This document shows positions 1-11,486 of a DNA stretch of 64,000 bases, in pieces. Every line of letters begins with the position of its first letter. Within the stretch, counting starts at the first letter, position 1. A model generated the notes under the pieces. That model was not told where the DNA came from and searched no databases. It saw only the letters and a list, made by a program, of their open reading frames with translations. Source of the DNA: RH-AL1 sp964244495 (GTDB taxonomy: Bacteria > Pseudomonadota > Alphaproteobacteria > Rhizobiales > Beijerinckiaceae); assembly GCA_964244495.1 (NCBI GenBank), contig CAXTIU010000009.1, positions 1 through 64,000 of the forward strand, written 5' to 3'. The position numbers were made by a program, and so were the translations under genes.

Positions 1-14
1 TGAGCGGCACGGGC

Positions 15-482
15 ATGAGCACCGGCGGCATCGACCGGCCCGCCGACGGGCGGCATGGCGGCTCCCACGGCGGCTCCCACGGCGGCTCCGCGCACGGGGG
101 CGGGCACGAGCACGACACCGACCTGGCGCCGGGCGAGGAAAGCCACCACGACATCGGCAAGGGCATCCAGGGCTACGCGCTCGGCCTGGCCTTCGCGGTG
201 GCCCTGACGCTCGCCTCGTTCGCCGTGACGCGCTCGTCCTACGTGTGGACGCCGGCCATCCCCGTCGCCCTGATCGTCTTCGCCATCGCCCAAATGGGCG
301 TCCACCTCGTGTTCTTCCTCCACCTCACCACCGGCGCCGACAACACCAACAACATCATGGCCCTCGCCTTCGGCATCCTCATCGTCTTCCTGGTCGTCGG
401 CGGATCCCTCTGGATCATGGCCCACATGAACGGAAACATGATGCCCATGCCAAACGAACAAATCATGCAAATGCAGAGGTGA
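15..482 (+). CDS. cyoD: Cytochrome bo3 ubiquinol oxidase subunit IV
   Basis: Small membrane subunit of the heme-copper quinol oxidase in the inner membrane; in the family it supports assembly of the CuB centre in subunit I. The 155-residue product has three hydrophobic spans (about 51-71, 78-103, 114-136) and the CyoD signature QMGVHLVFFLHL at 93-104. The first 45 residues form a His/Gly-rich extension with HGGS three times (residues 14-25), encoded by a 12-nt tandem repeat at 54-89. The TGA at 1-3 is probably the stop of the preceding cyoC, so this is likely the last gene of a cyoABCD operon. It ends at a strong hairpin shared with the convergent hemA. The identity is clear; the metal-binding role of the extension is inference. 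Confidence 0.93.
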   Translation: MSTGGIDRPADGRHGGSHGGSHGGSAHGGGHEHDTDLAPGEESHHDIGKGIQGYALGLAFAVALTLASFAVTRSSYVWTPAIPVALIVFAIAQMGVHLVFFLHLTTGADNTNNIMALAFGILIVFLVVGGSLWIMAHMNGNMMPMPNEQIMQMQR

Positions 483-534
483 GAAGACGAGGCCGCACGG
501 ATAACGGTTCAAAGAACACGGACAACGGTCCAAC

Positions 535-570
535 GAAAAAGCGCCCATCGGATCGATGGGCGCTTTTTCG
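535..570. terminator. Bidirectional intrinsic terminator between cyoD and hemA
   Basis: A perfect inverted repeat (GCGCCCATC at 541-549 and GATGGGCGC closing at 562) is flanked by A5 (536-540) on the left and T5 on the right. It can therefore end transcription from both convergent genes, cyoD on the plus strand and hemA on the minus strand. This is the cleanest Rho-independent terminator in the window apart from that of the sRNA near 28340. Confidence 0.9.
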
Positions 571-610
571 TCTTGGCGGCCGAACCGGAATTCTCAACCT
601 CGGGCGCGCC

Positions 611-1909
611 CTATTCGGCCGCGCGCTTGAACTCGGGGAACGAGCAGGCGTCGCCGATATGCTGCTGCGGACGCGGGCGCAGCTTGACGATCTTGGGTTC
701 CTCGAACGCGAGGCCGAGCGCCTTCCACACGTCAACCAGCGCGTCGACGAGTTCGGCGACATGGGCATCGGTGTGGAAGGGCGTCGGCGTGATGCGCAGG
801 CGCTCGGTGCCCTTGGCGACCGTCGGGTAGTTGATCGGCTGGATGTAGATGTTGTGACGCTCCAGGAGCATGTCCGACGCCGCCTTGCACAACTCGGCAT
901 CGCCGACGAGCACCGGCACGATGTGCGAGGGGTTCGCCATCACCGGAAGTCCGGCGGCCGACAACGCGTGCTTCGTCAGCATCGCCTGGCGCTGGTGCTT
1001 GGCGCGGAGCGCGTTGTCGCGCTTCAGGATGCGAACGGCCTCGCTCGCGGCGGCGGCGACCGGCGGCGGCAGGGCGGTGGTGAAGATGAAGGACGGTGCG
1101 TAGGAGCGGACGGCGTCGATGATCGCGTGCTCGGCGGCGATGTAGCCGCCCAGCGTGCCGAAGCCCTTGGCGAGTGTTCCCTCGATGACGTCGATGCGAT
1201 CCATCAGACCTTCGCGGTCGGCGATGCCGCCGCCGTGCTCGCCGTAAAGGCCGACCGCGTGGACCTCGTCCATGTAGGTCATGGCGTTGTACCGCTCGGC
1301 AAGCTCGACGATCGCCCCGATCGGGGCGATGTCGCCATCCATCGAGTAAAGGCTCTCGAAGACGATGAGCTTGTTGCGCTGCGGGCCCGCGGCGCGCAGC
1401 AGCTCCTCGAGATGCGTCATGTCGTTGTGACGGAAGATCATGCGCTGTGCCGCCGACCGACGCACGCCCTCGATCATCGAATTGTGGTTCAGCGCGTCCG
1501 ACAGGATCAGGCAGTTCGGGATCAGGTCGGCGATCGTCGAGATCGCCGCGAGGTTCGAAACCCAGCCCGACGTGAAGACGAGCGCGCCGTCCTTGCCGTG
1601 AAGATCGGCGAGCTCGGCTTCCAGCTTCACGAGCGGATGGCTGGTGCCGGCGATGTTGCGCGTGCCGCCCGCGCCGACGCCGTGCTTCACGGCGGTTTCC
1701 GTCATCGCCCTGATCACGTCGGGGTGGCGCCCCATGCCGAGATAGTCGTTCGAGCACCAGATCGTGACATCCTCGACCCTGTGGTCGCCGCGATGCCAAC
1801 GCGCCGTCGGATAGGCTTCGGCGTCGCGCTCCAGGTCGGCGAAGACGCGGTAGCGGCGTTCGGCTTCCAGCTTGCCGATGGCGTCGGTGAAGTAGCGTCG
1901 GTAGCTCAT
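611..1909 (-). CDS. hemA: 5-aminolevulinate synthase
   Basis: Condenses glycine and succinyl-CoA to 5-aminolevulinate, the first step of the Shemin (C4) heme pathway used by alphaproteobacteria. The 432-residue length is normal for the family. This is an alpha-oxoamine synthase fold with PLP: Asp214 in the MDEVHAVG motif and the PLP lysine at about 248 in TLAKGFGTLGG. NIAGTSHPLVKLE at 85-97 is also typical. ATG at 1909 gives the standard MSYRRYF start. It stands alone and converges on cyoD. A TTGACA/TCGATC promoter pair and an 18-bp palindrome lie just upstream (see 1936-1977), which suggests repression at the -35 element. Confidence 0.97.
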   Translation of the reverse strand: MSYRRYFTDAIGKLEAERRYRVFADLERDAEAYPTARWHRGDHRVEDVTIWCSNDYLGMGRHPDVIRAMTETAVKHGVGAGGTRNIAGTSHPLVKLEAELADLHGKDGALVFTSGWVSNLAAISTIADLIPNCLILSDALNHNSMIEGVRRSAAQRMIFRHNDMTHLEELLRAAGPQRNKLIVFESLYSMDGDIAPIGAIVELAERYNAMTYMDEVHAVGLYGEHGGGIADREGLMDRIDVIEGTLAKGFGTLGGYIAAEHAIIDAVRSYAPSFIFTTALPPPVAAAASEAVRILKRDNALRAKHQRQAMLTKHALSAAGLPVMANPSHIVPVLVGDAELCKAASDMLLERHNIYIQPINYPTVAKGTERLRITPTPFHTDAHVAELVDALVDVWKALGLAFEEPKIVKLRPRPQQHIGDACSFPEFKRAAE

Positions 1910-1935
1910 CGAATACCTTGCTCCAACGGAAGCCC

Positions 1936-1977
1936 GATCGAGTGTCAGACCAATGGACTGTCAACCTAGGCTGACAC
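1936..1977 (-). promoter_or_regulatory. hemA promoter overlapped by a TGT-N12-ACA palindrome
   Basis: On the minus strand TTGACA (1964-1959) is followed after 17 bases by TCGATC (1941-1936), a plausible -35/-10 pair about 27 bases before the hemA ATG. The -35 lies inside an 18-bp near-perfect palindrome at 1959-1976: TGTCA, A, CCTAGG, C, TGACA. An outer pair GTGTCAG (1942-1948) and CTGACAC (1971-1977) adds another TGTCA half-site one and a half turns away. TGT-N12-ACA is the pattern of PpsR/CrtJ sites in phototrophic alphaproteobacteria. The palindrome is seen directly; the regulator is inference. Confidence 0.6.
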
Positions 1978-2188
1978 CGCAGTCATGACCCAGTTCGTGC
2001 TCTTTAGCAATTCCAAATCGAGGGCGCGAGAGGCAGATGGTCCCGAACGCGCCGAACCGCCTGAAAGACCTCGACCGGCGGCCGGTTCGCGCGCCGCGTG
2101 ACGCACATCTGGGATCGACGCGCGCCAATGGAATGGCGGCGGTCGCCCTCGACGCGGGTAACAGTGTCCCATGACATGGACGGAAACG

Positions 2189-2422
2189 TCAGTCCCGGAT
2201 CGGCTCGTGCCGAAGGGCCGTGCGCATGAAGAAGAACAACAGGACGAAGCCGACGAAGCCGAAGACGACTTCGAGGCTGCGACTGACGACGTGGGGGAGC
2301 TGCATGATGCCGCCGATCGCCCAGCCGGCTGCCCAGGACGCGCCGACCACCTCGGTGCCGACCAGGATCGAGACCGCGACGATCGTCGACAGCTTCAGGA
2401 CGTTGATGGGACGGCGCGCCAT
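2189..2422 (-). CDS. Small hypothetical membrane protein
   Basis: A 77-residue product starting MARRPINVLK, with two hydrophobic stretches (about 12-40 and 51-67) and a charged C-terminus (RHEPIRD), so a small inner-membrane protein is likely. I do not recognise a family. A start 20 residues further upstream is open but adds a non-hydrophobic, arginine-rich leader, so the start at 2422 is preferred. It lies on the same strand as the MBL hydrolase at 2496, whose stop would be 73 bases upstream, so the two may share a transcript. The reading frame shows the expected GC-rich third positions, but the evidence that the gene is real is moderate. Confidence 0.5.
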   Translation of the reverse strand: MARRPINVLKLSTIVAVSILVGTEVVGASWAAGWAIGGIMQLPHVVSRSLEVVFGFVGFVLLFFFMRTALRHEPIRD

Positions 2423-2495
2423 GATGCCAAAGCTTCCATGATGCTGCACTCTCGCGGGAGCATCGGAGCGGTTCGACCGCATCCGTGCGACCGCG

Positions 2496-3512
2496 TCAAG
2501 TCGCGGACCTCAACACGTCGGCGACGGCGGGAACATCGAAGGCCTCGCCTGGATCCTGCACGCGAAAGCGCTTCGCCGACAGACCGGCCGCCGCGAGCGC
2601 GGCGGTGAGCCGTCGCGGCGGATCGTCGATCGCTTCCGCGGTCAACTGGAACGTCCCCCAATGATGCCCGAGCGCGTAGTGTGCGCCGCAATCCTGGAAA
2701 ATCCGGACGCTCTCGGTCGGGTCGACGTGCTGGTCGCGCATGAACCACCGCGGTTCGTAGGCGCCGATCGGCAGGACGGCCAGCCGGGGGCGGCCGAAGC
2801 GTTCGGGGATCGTCTTGAAGATCGCCCCGTCCCGGTAGGCGGTGTCGCCGACATAGTAGATCGTGCCGCCCGCCGTCTCGATGACGAAGGCCGCCCAGAG
2901 CGCCATGCGCCGGTCGCCCAGCCCGCGTGCCGACCAATGGTGGCAGGGCGCGAGCGTCACCGTGACGGCCGGCCCGAGCACGACGCGGTCGCCCCAGTCG
3001 TAGGCTTCGACGGGCAAGGTCGGCGCGGCGGCCCGGATCACGGCGTCGTTGCCGAGCGGCGCCACGATCCGGCACGCGCGCCGGGCCTGCAGCGCCCGCA
3101 GGGTCGCGATGTCGAGGTGATCGTAATGGTTGTGCGTGATGAGGATCGCGTCGATCGGCGGCAGCGCGCCGAGCGTCAGACCTGGCGGCCGCACACGCGT
3201 TGGCCCCATGAAGGCGAAGGGGCTGGCGCGCCGCGACCAGACCGGATCGACCAGGATGTTGAGGCCGCCGGTCTGGATCAGGTGGCTGGCATGGCCGATC
3301 GTCGTGACGCGCATCCCCGCGCCGGCGACCCTCTCGACCACGGTCGCGGCGGGTGGGTTGGCGCGATGCTTCGGCCAGGCCGCACGCGGTGTGCGGCTCA
3401 GGAACTTGAGCAGGTCGCCGCGTGACTTGTCCGGCGGGCCGCCGGCGACGAAGAAGCGGGTGCCGTCGAAATGGTCCGACACCGGGCCGGAATAGTACGT
3501 TCGCCGCGCCAT
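2496..3512 (-). CDS. MBL-fold metal-dependent hydrolase (NAPE-PLD/UlaG-like)
   Basis: A 338-residue metallo-beta-lactamase-fold protein. The zinc signature HNHYDHLD sits at 127-134 (His127, His129, Asp131, His132), with further ligands probably His191/192 (APCHHWSARG), Asp223 (GDTAYRD) and His283/284 (LGHHWGTFQL). The combination of APCHHW.SRG-type and HHWGTF motifs resembles the N-acyl-phosphatidylethanolamine phospholipase D-like and UlaG-like branch. A phosphodiester or lactone substrate is plausible, but none can be named from the sequence. No signal peptide is visible, so it is cytosolic. Neighbours give no pathway hint. Confidence 0.85.
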   Translation of the reverse strand: MARRTYYSGPVSDHFDGTRFFVAGGPPDKSRGDLLKFLSRTPRAAWPKHRANPPAATVVERVAGAGMRVTTIGHASHLIQTGGLNILVDPVWSRRASPFAFMGPTRVRPPGLTLGALPPIDAILITHNHYDHLDIATLRALQARRACRIVAPLGNDAVIRAAAPTLPVEAYDWGDRVVLGPAVTVTLAPCHHWSARGLGDRRMALWAAFVIETAGGTIYYVGDTAYRDGAIFKTIPERFGRPRLAVLPIGAYEPRWFMRDQHVDPTESVRIFQDCGAHYALGHHWGTFQLTAEAIDDPPRRLTAALAAAGLSAKRFRVQDPGEAFDVPAVADVLRSAT

Positions 3513-3873
3513 TCGTCGTGGCTCCCCCTGGACGCCGCCGTGATGCCCGTGCGGGCGGGTGGGACGGGGACGCGTCGCCCCGTTGCTATGCGTTCACCGG
3601 CGGACCTCGCCGCGCATGACCGCCGATCGACCTTAGGAGGCGGCGCCCGGATGTTGCAAGGTGGAGCGGGTGCACCGATGCGGACGATGATGGCGCCGCC
3701 ACGAACCTCGCACCCTTTTAAGGTGGTGGCGCCTCGGAGCGAACGGCGATCCGCGTTCGACGTGATCGTCGGCCGCGATCGATTCGCCTTGATTGCGGGC
3801 CAGCGCAGGCGCATAGGAGCCGCAGGTTTCACTGGCTGACCGCCGGTGCTTTTCGCTGTGCGAAGGTGTCGTT
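3513..3873. other. Intergenic region between divergent MBL hydrolase and rpmJ
   Basis: This 361-base stretch holds no convincing gene. It contains one long inverted repeat: GGCGCCGCCAC at 3692-3702 against a copy closing at 3733 (GTGGTGGCGCC), with one G-U pair and a 20-base AT-richer loop (cttttaagg). No T-tract follows, so it may be a structured leader or weak terminator rather than a standard intrinsic terminator. I saw no tRNA-like T-arm here. Confidence 0.4.
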
Positions 3874-3999
3874 ATGAAAGTGCGCAACTCCTTGAAGTCC
3901 CTGCGGGGGCGCCACCGCTCGAACCAGCTGGTGCGCCGCAAAGGCCGCGTCTACATCATCAACAAGGTGCAGAAGCGCTTCAAGGCCCGTCAAGGCTGA
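3874..3999 (+). CDS. rpmJ: 50S ribosomal protein L36, zinc-free type
   Basis: A 41-residue basic protein, MKVRNSLKSLRGRH at the start and INKVQKRFKARQG at the end, too short for most gene callers. It is the L36 variant without the CXXC-CXXXXH zinc ribbon cysteines, the usual single L36 of alphaproteobacteria; elsewhere this form can replace the zinc form under zinc limitation. It works in the large ribosomal subunit. It stands alone 121 bases before the TPR protein gene. The ATG at 3874 is the only reasonable start. Confidence 0.93.
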   Translation: MKVRNSLKSLRGRHRSNQLVRRKGRVYIINKVQKRFKARQG

Positions 4000-4119
4000 C
4001 GCCCGACCCCTGCCGACCTCGGCCTCCCGGCGACGCGGAACCGTCTCGGGAACGACTCGACGCCGATGCCTCGGGGCGAACGCTTTGACGTTTGGAACGC
4101 GCCGTCCTAGCTTGCGGGG

Positions 4120-5109
4120 ATGGCATCATGGCGACACGGTATCCTCGTTGCGGCGGCGATGGCGACGTGGCCGTTTCCCTCGATGGCGGAAGGTGACTCG
4201 GCGGCCGGGCGCGGCGTGGCCGCCGGTGACCAAGGCGGTTCGGCCCTGGGCGACGTCGCGCGGGGGCTTGGACTCCCGGCGATCCCCGTGCCGCCGGGCG
4301 TTCGCGTCGAAGGGTTCGGCGGAGCTTTTCCCCCGCTCGGCGAGAGCGGCGACGACGCGAACCCCGCCGATCCCGAAGGCGGCACGCCCGGAGATCGCGA
4401 CGACGTCGGGCCACGCGCGTTTCAGCGTTTCGGCCGAAGGCTCGCGCCCGACGAACCCTCGGGTCCCCTGGATTTCGGCGCCGCGGGCCTCGATCGGGAC
4501 GGATCGCGCAGACGCGCCCCATCCGACAATCGTTCGGCGGAGCGGAAGCCCAAGGCCCCGACCCCGGCGGAACGGGCGGCCGCCATCCGGGACGCCATGG
4601 CACCGAAGCCGCCGCTCGCCGTCACCCGCCGCAAGACCCTCGACGACCTTTACGGGAAGCTGGCGGCGGCCGCCGACGCCGACGAGGCCAAGGGGCTTGC
4701 CATGCTGATCGGGACGATCTGGATGCGGTCGCCCTCCGACACGGCGAACCTGCTGATGCAGCGTGCCGTCGGCGCGATCGAGGCGAAGAATTACCCGCTC
4801 GCGCTCGAGGTGCTCGATCGCGTCGTCGTGCTGCAGCCGCTATGGGCTGAGGCCTGGAACAAGCGCGCGTCGGTCCGTTTCTTCGCGGGCGACCTCGACG
4901 GCTCGATGGCCGATGTCGAGCACGTGCTGAAGCTCGAGCCTCGGCACTTCGGCGCGCTCGAAGGCATGGCGGCCATCCTGCAGAGGACCGGCTTCGACAA
5001 GCGGGCGCTGGAAATCTACCGCCGGGCGCTGGCCGTCTACCCGCACCAGGTCGACCTCGAGAAGACCGTCGACAAGCTCACGCTCGAGGTCGAGGGGCAG
5101 GGCATCTGA
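4120..5109 (+). CDS. Secreted TPR-repeat protein
   Basis: A 329-residue product with a probable signal peptide (MASWRHGILVAAAMATWPFP to about residue 23), a long low-complexity, Gly/Asp/Pro-rich middle (about 25-150) and a C-terminal helical half (about 165-329). That half contains two to three tetratricopeptide units, for example YPLALEVLDRVVVLQPLWAEAWNKRA and the following two. TPRs act as protein-binding scaffolds, so a periplasmic role is likely, but the partner is unknown. Alphaproteobacteria commonly carry a similar exported TPR protein. It ends 112 bases before the convergent stop of dnaE. Confidence 0.75.
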   Translation: MASWRHGILVAAAMATWPFPSMAEGDSAAGRGVAAGDQGGSALGDVARGLGLPAIPVPPGVRVEGFGGAFPPLGESGDDANPADPEGGTPGDRDDVGPRAFQRFGRRLAPDEPSGPLDFGAAGLDRDGSRRRAPSDNRSAERKPKAPTPAERAAAIRDAMAPKPPLAVTRRKTLDDLYGKLAAAADADEAKGLAMLIGTIWMRSPSDTANLLMQRAVGAIEAKNYPLALEVLDRVVVLQPLWAEAWNKRASVRFFAGDLDGSMADVEHVLKLEPRHFGALEGMAAILQRTGFDKRALEIYRRALAVYPHQVDLEKTVDKLTLEVEGQGI

Positions 5110-5221
5110 GCTCGCCGGAGCGTCGGCTCGACGCGCGCGACGGTTCCCGGGCAGGCTGAGGCGACGACGAAGGGTTGCCGCGCCGGATCGCGTCCAAGAC
5201 GCGGCCCGACGCGGCCAGCGC

Positions 5222-8752
<3,531 letters not shown>

Positions 8753-8982
8753 GGCGCTCAGCCTAGCATTCTTCCGTCTTCCACGCCGGCCCCGGCGATG
8801 CCGACGGCGGCCCATCCACCGGATTTCGACCCGGCCCAGCCGCCCGATCCCCGTAAGATGGCCGCCGCTCGCTTGCGACGGCTGTTTCCAAACGCCCCCG
8901 AGTGGGATAAACGTGCTGCACTGCGGGATGATGCAGCTCTCATGAGCCCGGCGCACCGCCTTCTCCCATCCACGGCCATTCC

Positions 8983-10809
8983 ATGAAGCTGCGAAACATC
9001 GCCATCATCGCTCACGTCGATCACGGCAAGACGACCCTCGTCGACTGCCTGCTGCGACAGTCCGGCGCCTTCCGCGACAACCAGCGCGTGGCCGAGCGCG
9101 TCATGGACTCGAACGACCTGGAGAAGGAGCGCGGCATCACCATCATGGCCAAGGCGACGTCAATCGCCTGGCGCGAGACGCGCATCAACATCGTCGACAC
9201 GCCGGGCCACGCCGACTTCGGCGGCGAGGTCGAGCGCATCCTGTCGATGGTGGACGGCGCCATCGTGCTGGTGGACGCCTCCGAAGGTCCGATGCCGCAG
9301 ACCAAGTTCGTCGTCGGCAAGGCGCTGAAGATCGGACTGAAGCCGATCGTCGCCGTCAACAAGGTCGACAAGCCCGACGCCCGCGTGACGGAGGTCGTCA
9401 ACGAGGTGTTCGACCTGTTCGCCGCGCTCGACGCCACCGACGAGCAGCTCGACTTCCCCATCCTGTACGGCTCGGCCAAGCAGGGCTGGATGGCCGACAG
9501 CCCGGACGGGCCGCAGGACGGCATGGGGCCGCTGTTCGACCTCGTGCTGAAGCACGTCCCCGAGCCGAAGGTCGACGAGGCCGGCGGCTTCCGCATGCTC
9601 GGCACGCTCTTGGAGGCGAACCCCTACCTCGGGCGCATCGTCACCGGCCGCGTCTTCGCCGGCTCCGTCAAGCCGAACCAGGCGGTCAAGGTGCTCGACC
9701 GGCTGGGCAAGGTCGTCGAGCAGGGCCGCGTCTCGAAGATCCTGGCGTTCCGGGGCATCGAGCGCACGCCGATCGAGGAGGCCGAGGCCGGCGACATCGT
9801 CGCCATCGCGGGTTTGGAGAAGTACAACGTCGCCGACACGCTCTGCGCGCTGGACGTCACCGAACCGCTGCAGGCGCAGCCCATCGACCCGCCGACGCTG
9901 TCGATGACCTTCCTCGTCAACGACTCGCCGCTCGCCGGCACGGAGGGCGACAAGGTCACCACCCGCGTCATCCGCGCCCGCCTGATGAAGGAGGCCGAGG
10001 GCAATGTCGCGCTCAAGGTCGTCGACGACACCAGCTCCGACGGCTACATCGTGTCGGGGCGCGGCGAGCTGCAGCTGTCGATCCTCATCGAGGTGATGCG
10101 CCGCGAGGGCTTCGAGCTCGGCGTGTCGCGACCCAAGGTGGTGTTCCAGAAGGGCGATGACGGCTCGCTGCTGGAGCCGGTGGAGGAGGTCGTGATCGAC
10201 GTCGACGAGGAGCATTCCGGCGTCGTCGTGCAGAAGATGTCGGAGCGCAAGGCCGACATGATCGAGATGCGGCCGTCCGGCGGCAACCGGCAGCGCCTCG
10301 TGTTCCACGCGCCGACCCGTGGCCTGATCGGCTACCAGGGCGAGCTGCTGACCGACACCAAGGGCACGGCGATCATGAACCGCCTGTTCCACGAATACGC
10401 GCCCTACAAGGGCGAGATCGCCGGCCGGCGCAACGGCGTGCTGATCTCCAACGACCAGGGCGAGAGCGTCGCCTACGCGATGTGGAAGCTGGAGGACCGC
10501 GGCCCGATGATGATCGATCCCGGCACCAAGGTGTATCGCGGCATGGTGATCGGCGAGCATAGCCGGGAGAACGACCTCGAGATCAACGTCCTCAAGGGCA
10601 AGCAGCTCACCAACATTCGCGCCGCCGGCAAGGACGAGGCGGTGCGCCTCACCCCGCCGATCCGCATGACCCTGGAAAAGGCTCTGGCCTACATCGAGGA
10701 CGACGAACTGGTGGAAGTGACGCCGAAGTCCATCCGCCTGCGCAAGACCTACCTCGACCCCAACGAGCGCAAGCGCGTCGGCCGCGCCAAGGAGGCGGCG
10801 GCCGGCTGA
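8983..10809 (+). CDS. typA: Ribosome-associated translational GTPase TypA/BipA
   Basis: A 608-residue EF-G-like GTPase that binds the 70S ribosome at the A site and helps 50S assembly and stress translation. The G motifs are all present: G1 AHVDHGKT at 10-17, the switch I region SNDLEKERGITI at 43-54, G3 DTPGHADF at 72-79, and G4 NKVDK near 127. After the beta-barrel and domains III/V comes the BipA-specific C-terminal domain (FHEYAPYKGEI, RNGVLISNDQGES). The start MKLRNIAIIAHVDHGKT is standard. A long hairpin follows at 10859-10905. Confidence 0.97.
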   Translation: MKLRNIAIIAHVDHGKTTLVDCLLRQSGAFRDNQRVAERVMDSNDLEKERGITIMAKATSIAWRETRINIVDTPGHADFGGEVERILSMVDGAIVLVDASEGPMPQTKFVVGKALKIGLKPIVAVNKVDKPDARVTEVVNEVFDLFAALDATDEQLDFPILYGSAKQGWMADSPDGPQDGMGPLFDLVLKHVPEPKVDEAGGFRMLGTLLEANPYLGRIVTGRVFAGSVKPNQAVKVLDRLGKVVEQGRVSKILAFRGIERTPIEEAEAGDIVAIAGLEKYNVADTLCALDVTEPLQAQPIDPPTLSMTFLVNDSPLAGTEGDKVTTRVIRARLMKEAEGNVALKVVDDTSSDGYIVSGRGELQLSILIEVMRREGFELGVSRPKVVFQKGDDGSLLEPVEEVVIDVDEEHSGVVVQKMSERKADMIEMRPSGGNRQRLVFHAPTRGLIGYQGELLTDTKGTAIMNRLFHEYAPYKGEIAGRRNGVLISNDQGESVAYAMWKLEDRGPMMIDPGTKVYRGMVIGEHSRENDLEINVLKGKQLTNIRAAGKDEAVRLTPPIRMTLEKALAYIEDDELVEVTPKSIRLRKTYLDPNERKRVGRAKEAAAG

Positions 10810-10858
10810 GCGGCGCCGCGACGGCCGGGAGCGCGCCCGCCGTCACCGTGTGCTCCCA

Positions 10859-10905
10859 CGAGGGAACGGCCTCGCGAGTTCATCCCTCGCGTGGCCGTTC
10901 CCTCG
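10859..10905. terminator. Hairpin between convergent typA and a secreted-protein gene
   Basis: A 13-bp perfect stem (CGAGGGAACGGCC at 10859-10871 with GGCCGTTCCCTCG at 10893-10905) has a 21-base loop that itself holds CTCGCGA/TCGCG-type pairing. There is no clear T-run on either side. It sits exactly between two convergent genes, which supports a terminator role for typA and for the gene at 10933. Confidence 0.6.
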
Positions 10906-10932
10906 CCTGGTCTCGCGACCGTCCTCCTGGTC

Positions 10933-11286
10933 TCAGAGACCGACGTCGCCGAACACGGGGACGCCGTTGAAGACGCCCGTCGACAGCGGGAGGCCGGTGC
11001 CGAGAAGGCCACCGTTGCGCAGGAGGCCCGAGCCGGGCGTGCCCAGCAGGCCGTTGTTCGGGAACTCGACGGGCGTGAACGGCGTCGAACCGGGCGGCCC
11101 GCCGGCGTAGCCGGGGAGACCGACGTAACCGGGCCTGAGGTGCGCGGGAAACAGCCTCATCTTCCCGACGCGTACGGTGAGCCCGTGCCTCGGGGCGGCC
11201 GAGGCAGGCTGCGCGATCACCACGCACGTCGCCATCGTGGCGGCGAGGGCGGCAACGGCGGTTAGACTTCGGGTCGTGCGTAACAT
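10933..11286 (-). CDS. Small secreted Gly/Pro-rich hypothetical protein
   Basis: A 117-residue product with a clear Sec signal peptide: MLRTTRSLTAVAALAATMAT followed by CVVIAQPASA, with cleavage probable after ASA at about 30. The mature part is rich in Gly, Pro, Leu and Phe (for example NNGLLGTPGSGLLRNGG), lacks cysteine and has no recognised domain. The start at 11286 is chosen because AAGGAGA precedes it at good spacing and it opens the signal peptide; the frame is open further upstream but not protein-like. Surface or periplasmic localisation is inferred. Confidence 0.7.
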   Translation of the reverse strand: MLRTTRSLTAVAALAATMATCVVIAQPASAAPRHGLTVRVGKMRLFPAHLRPGYVGLPGYAGGPPGSTPFTPVEFPNNGLLGTPGSGLLRNGGLLGTGLPLSTGVFNGVPVFGDVGL

Positions 11287-11486
11287 CGTTTCTCCTTCAG
11301 CATTGGGTCCCGGACGGCCCGCCGACCAACAAAAGTCACGAAGCCGCCCAAATAAGTCTTCAAAGGCAGGAAGTCGGCGGTCAAGGGGGTCCCGCGTCGG
11401 GCGCTTCATTATGTTCGGGGGTGTGCGGATCGGCACGGGCGCGGCCCACCGGGCCATGGAAGGTGGTGCGCCTCGGGCCGGTCCCG

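Noticed and set aside
1966..2172. Short minus-strand frame between hemA and the small membrane protein
   Set aside because: It overlaps the hemA operator, has no ribosome site and no recognisable protein pattern.
3692..3733. tRNA or structured RNA near rpmJ
   Set aside because: Only one hairpin with a long loop is present; there is no T-arm, anticodon arm or T-tract.
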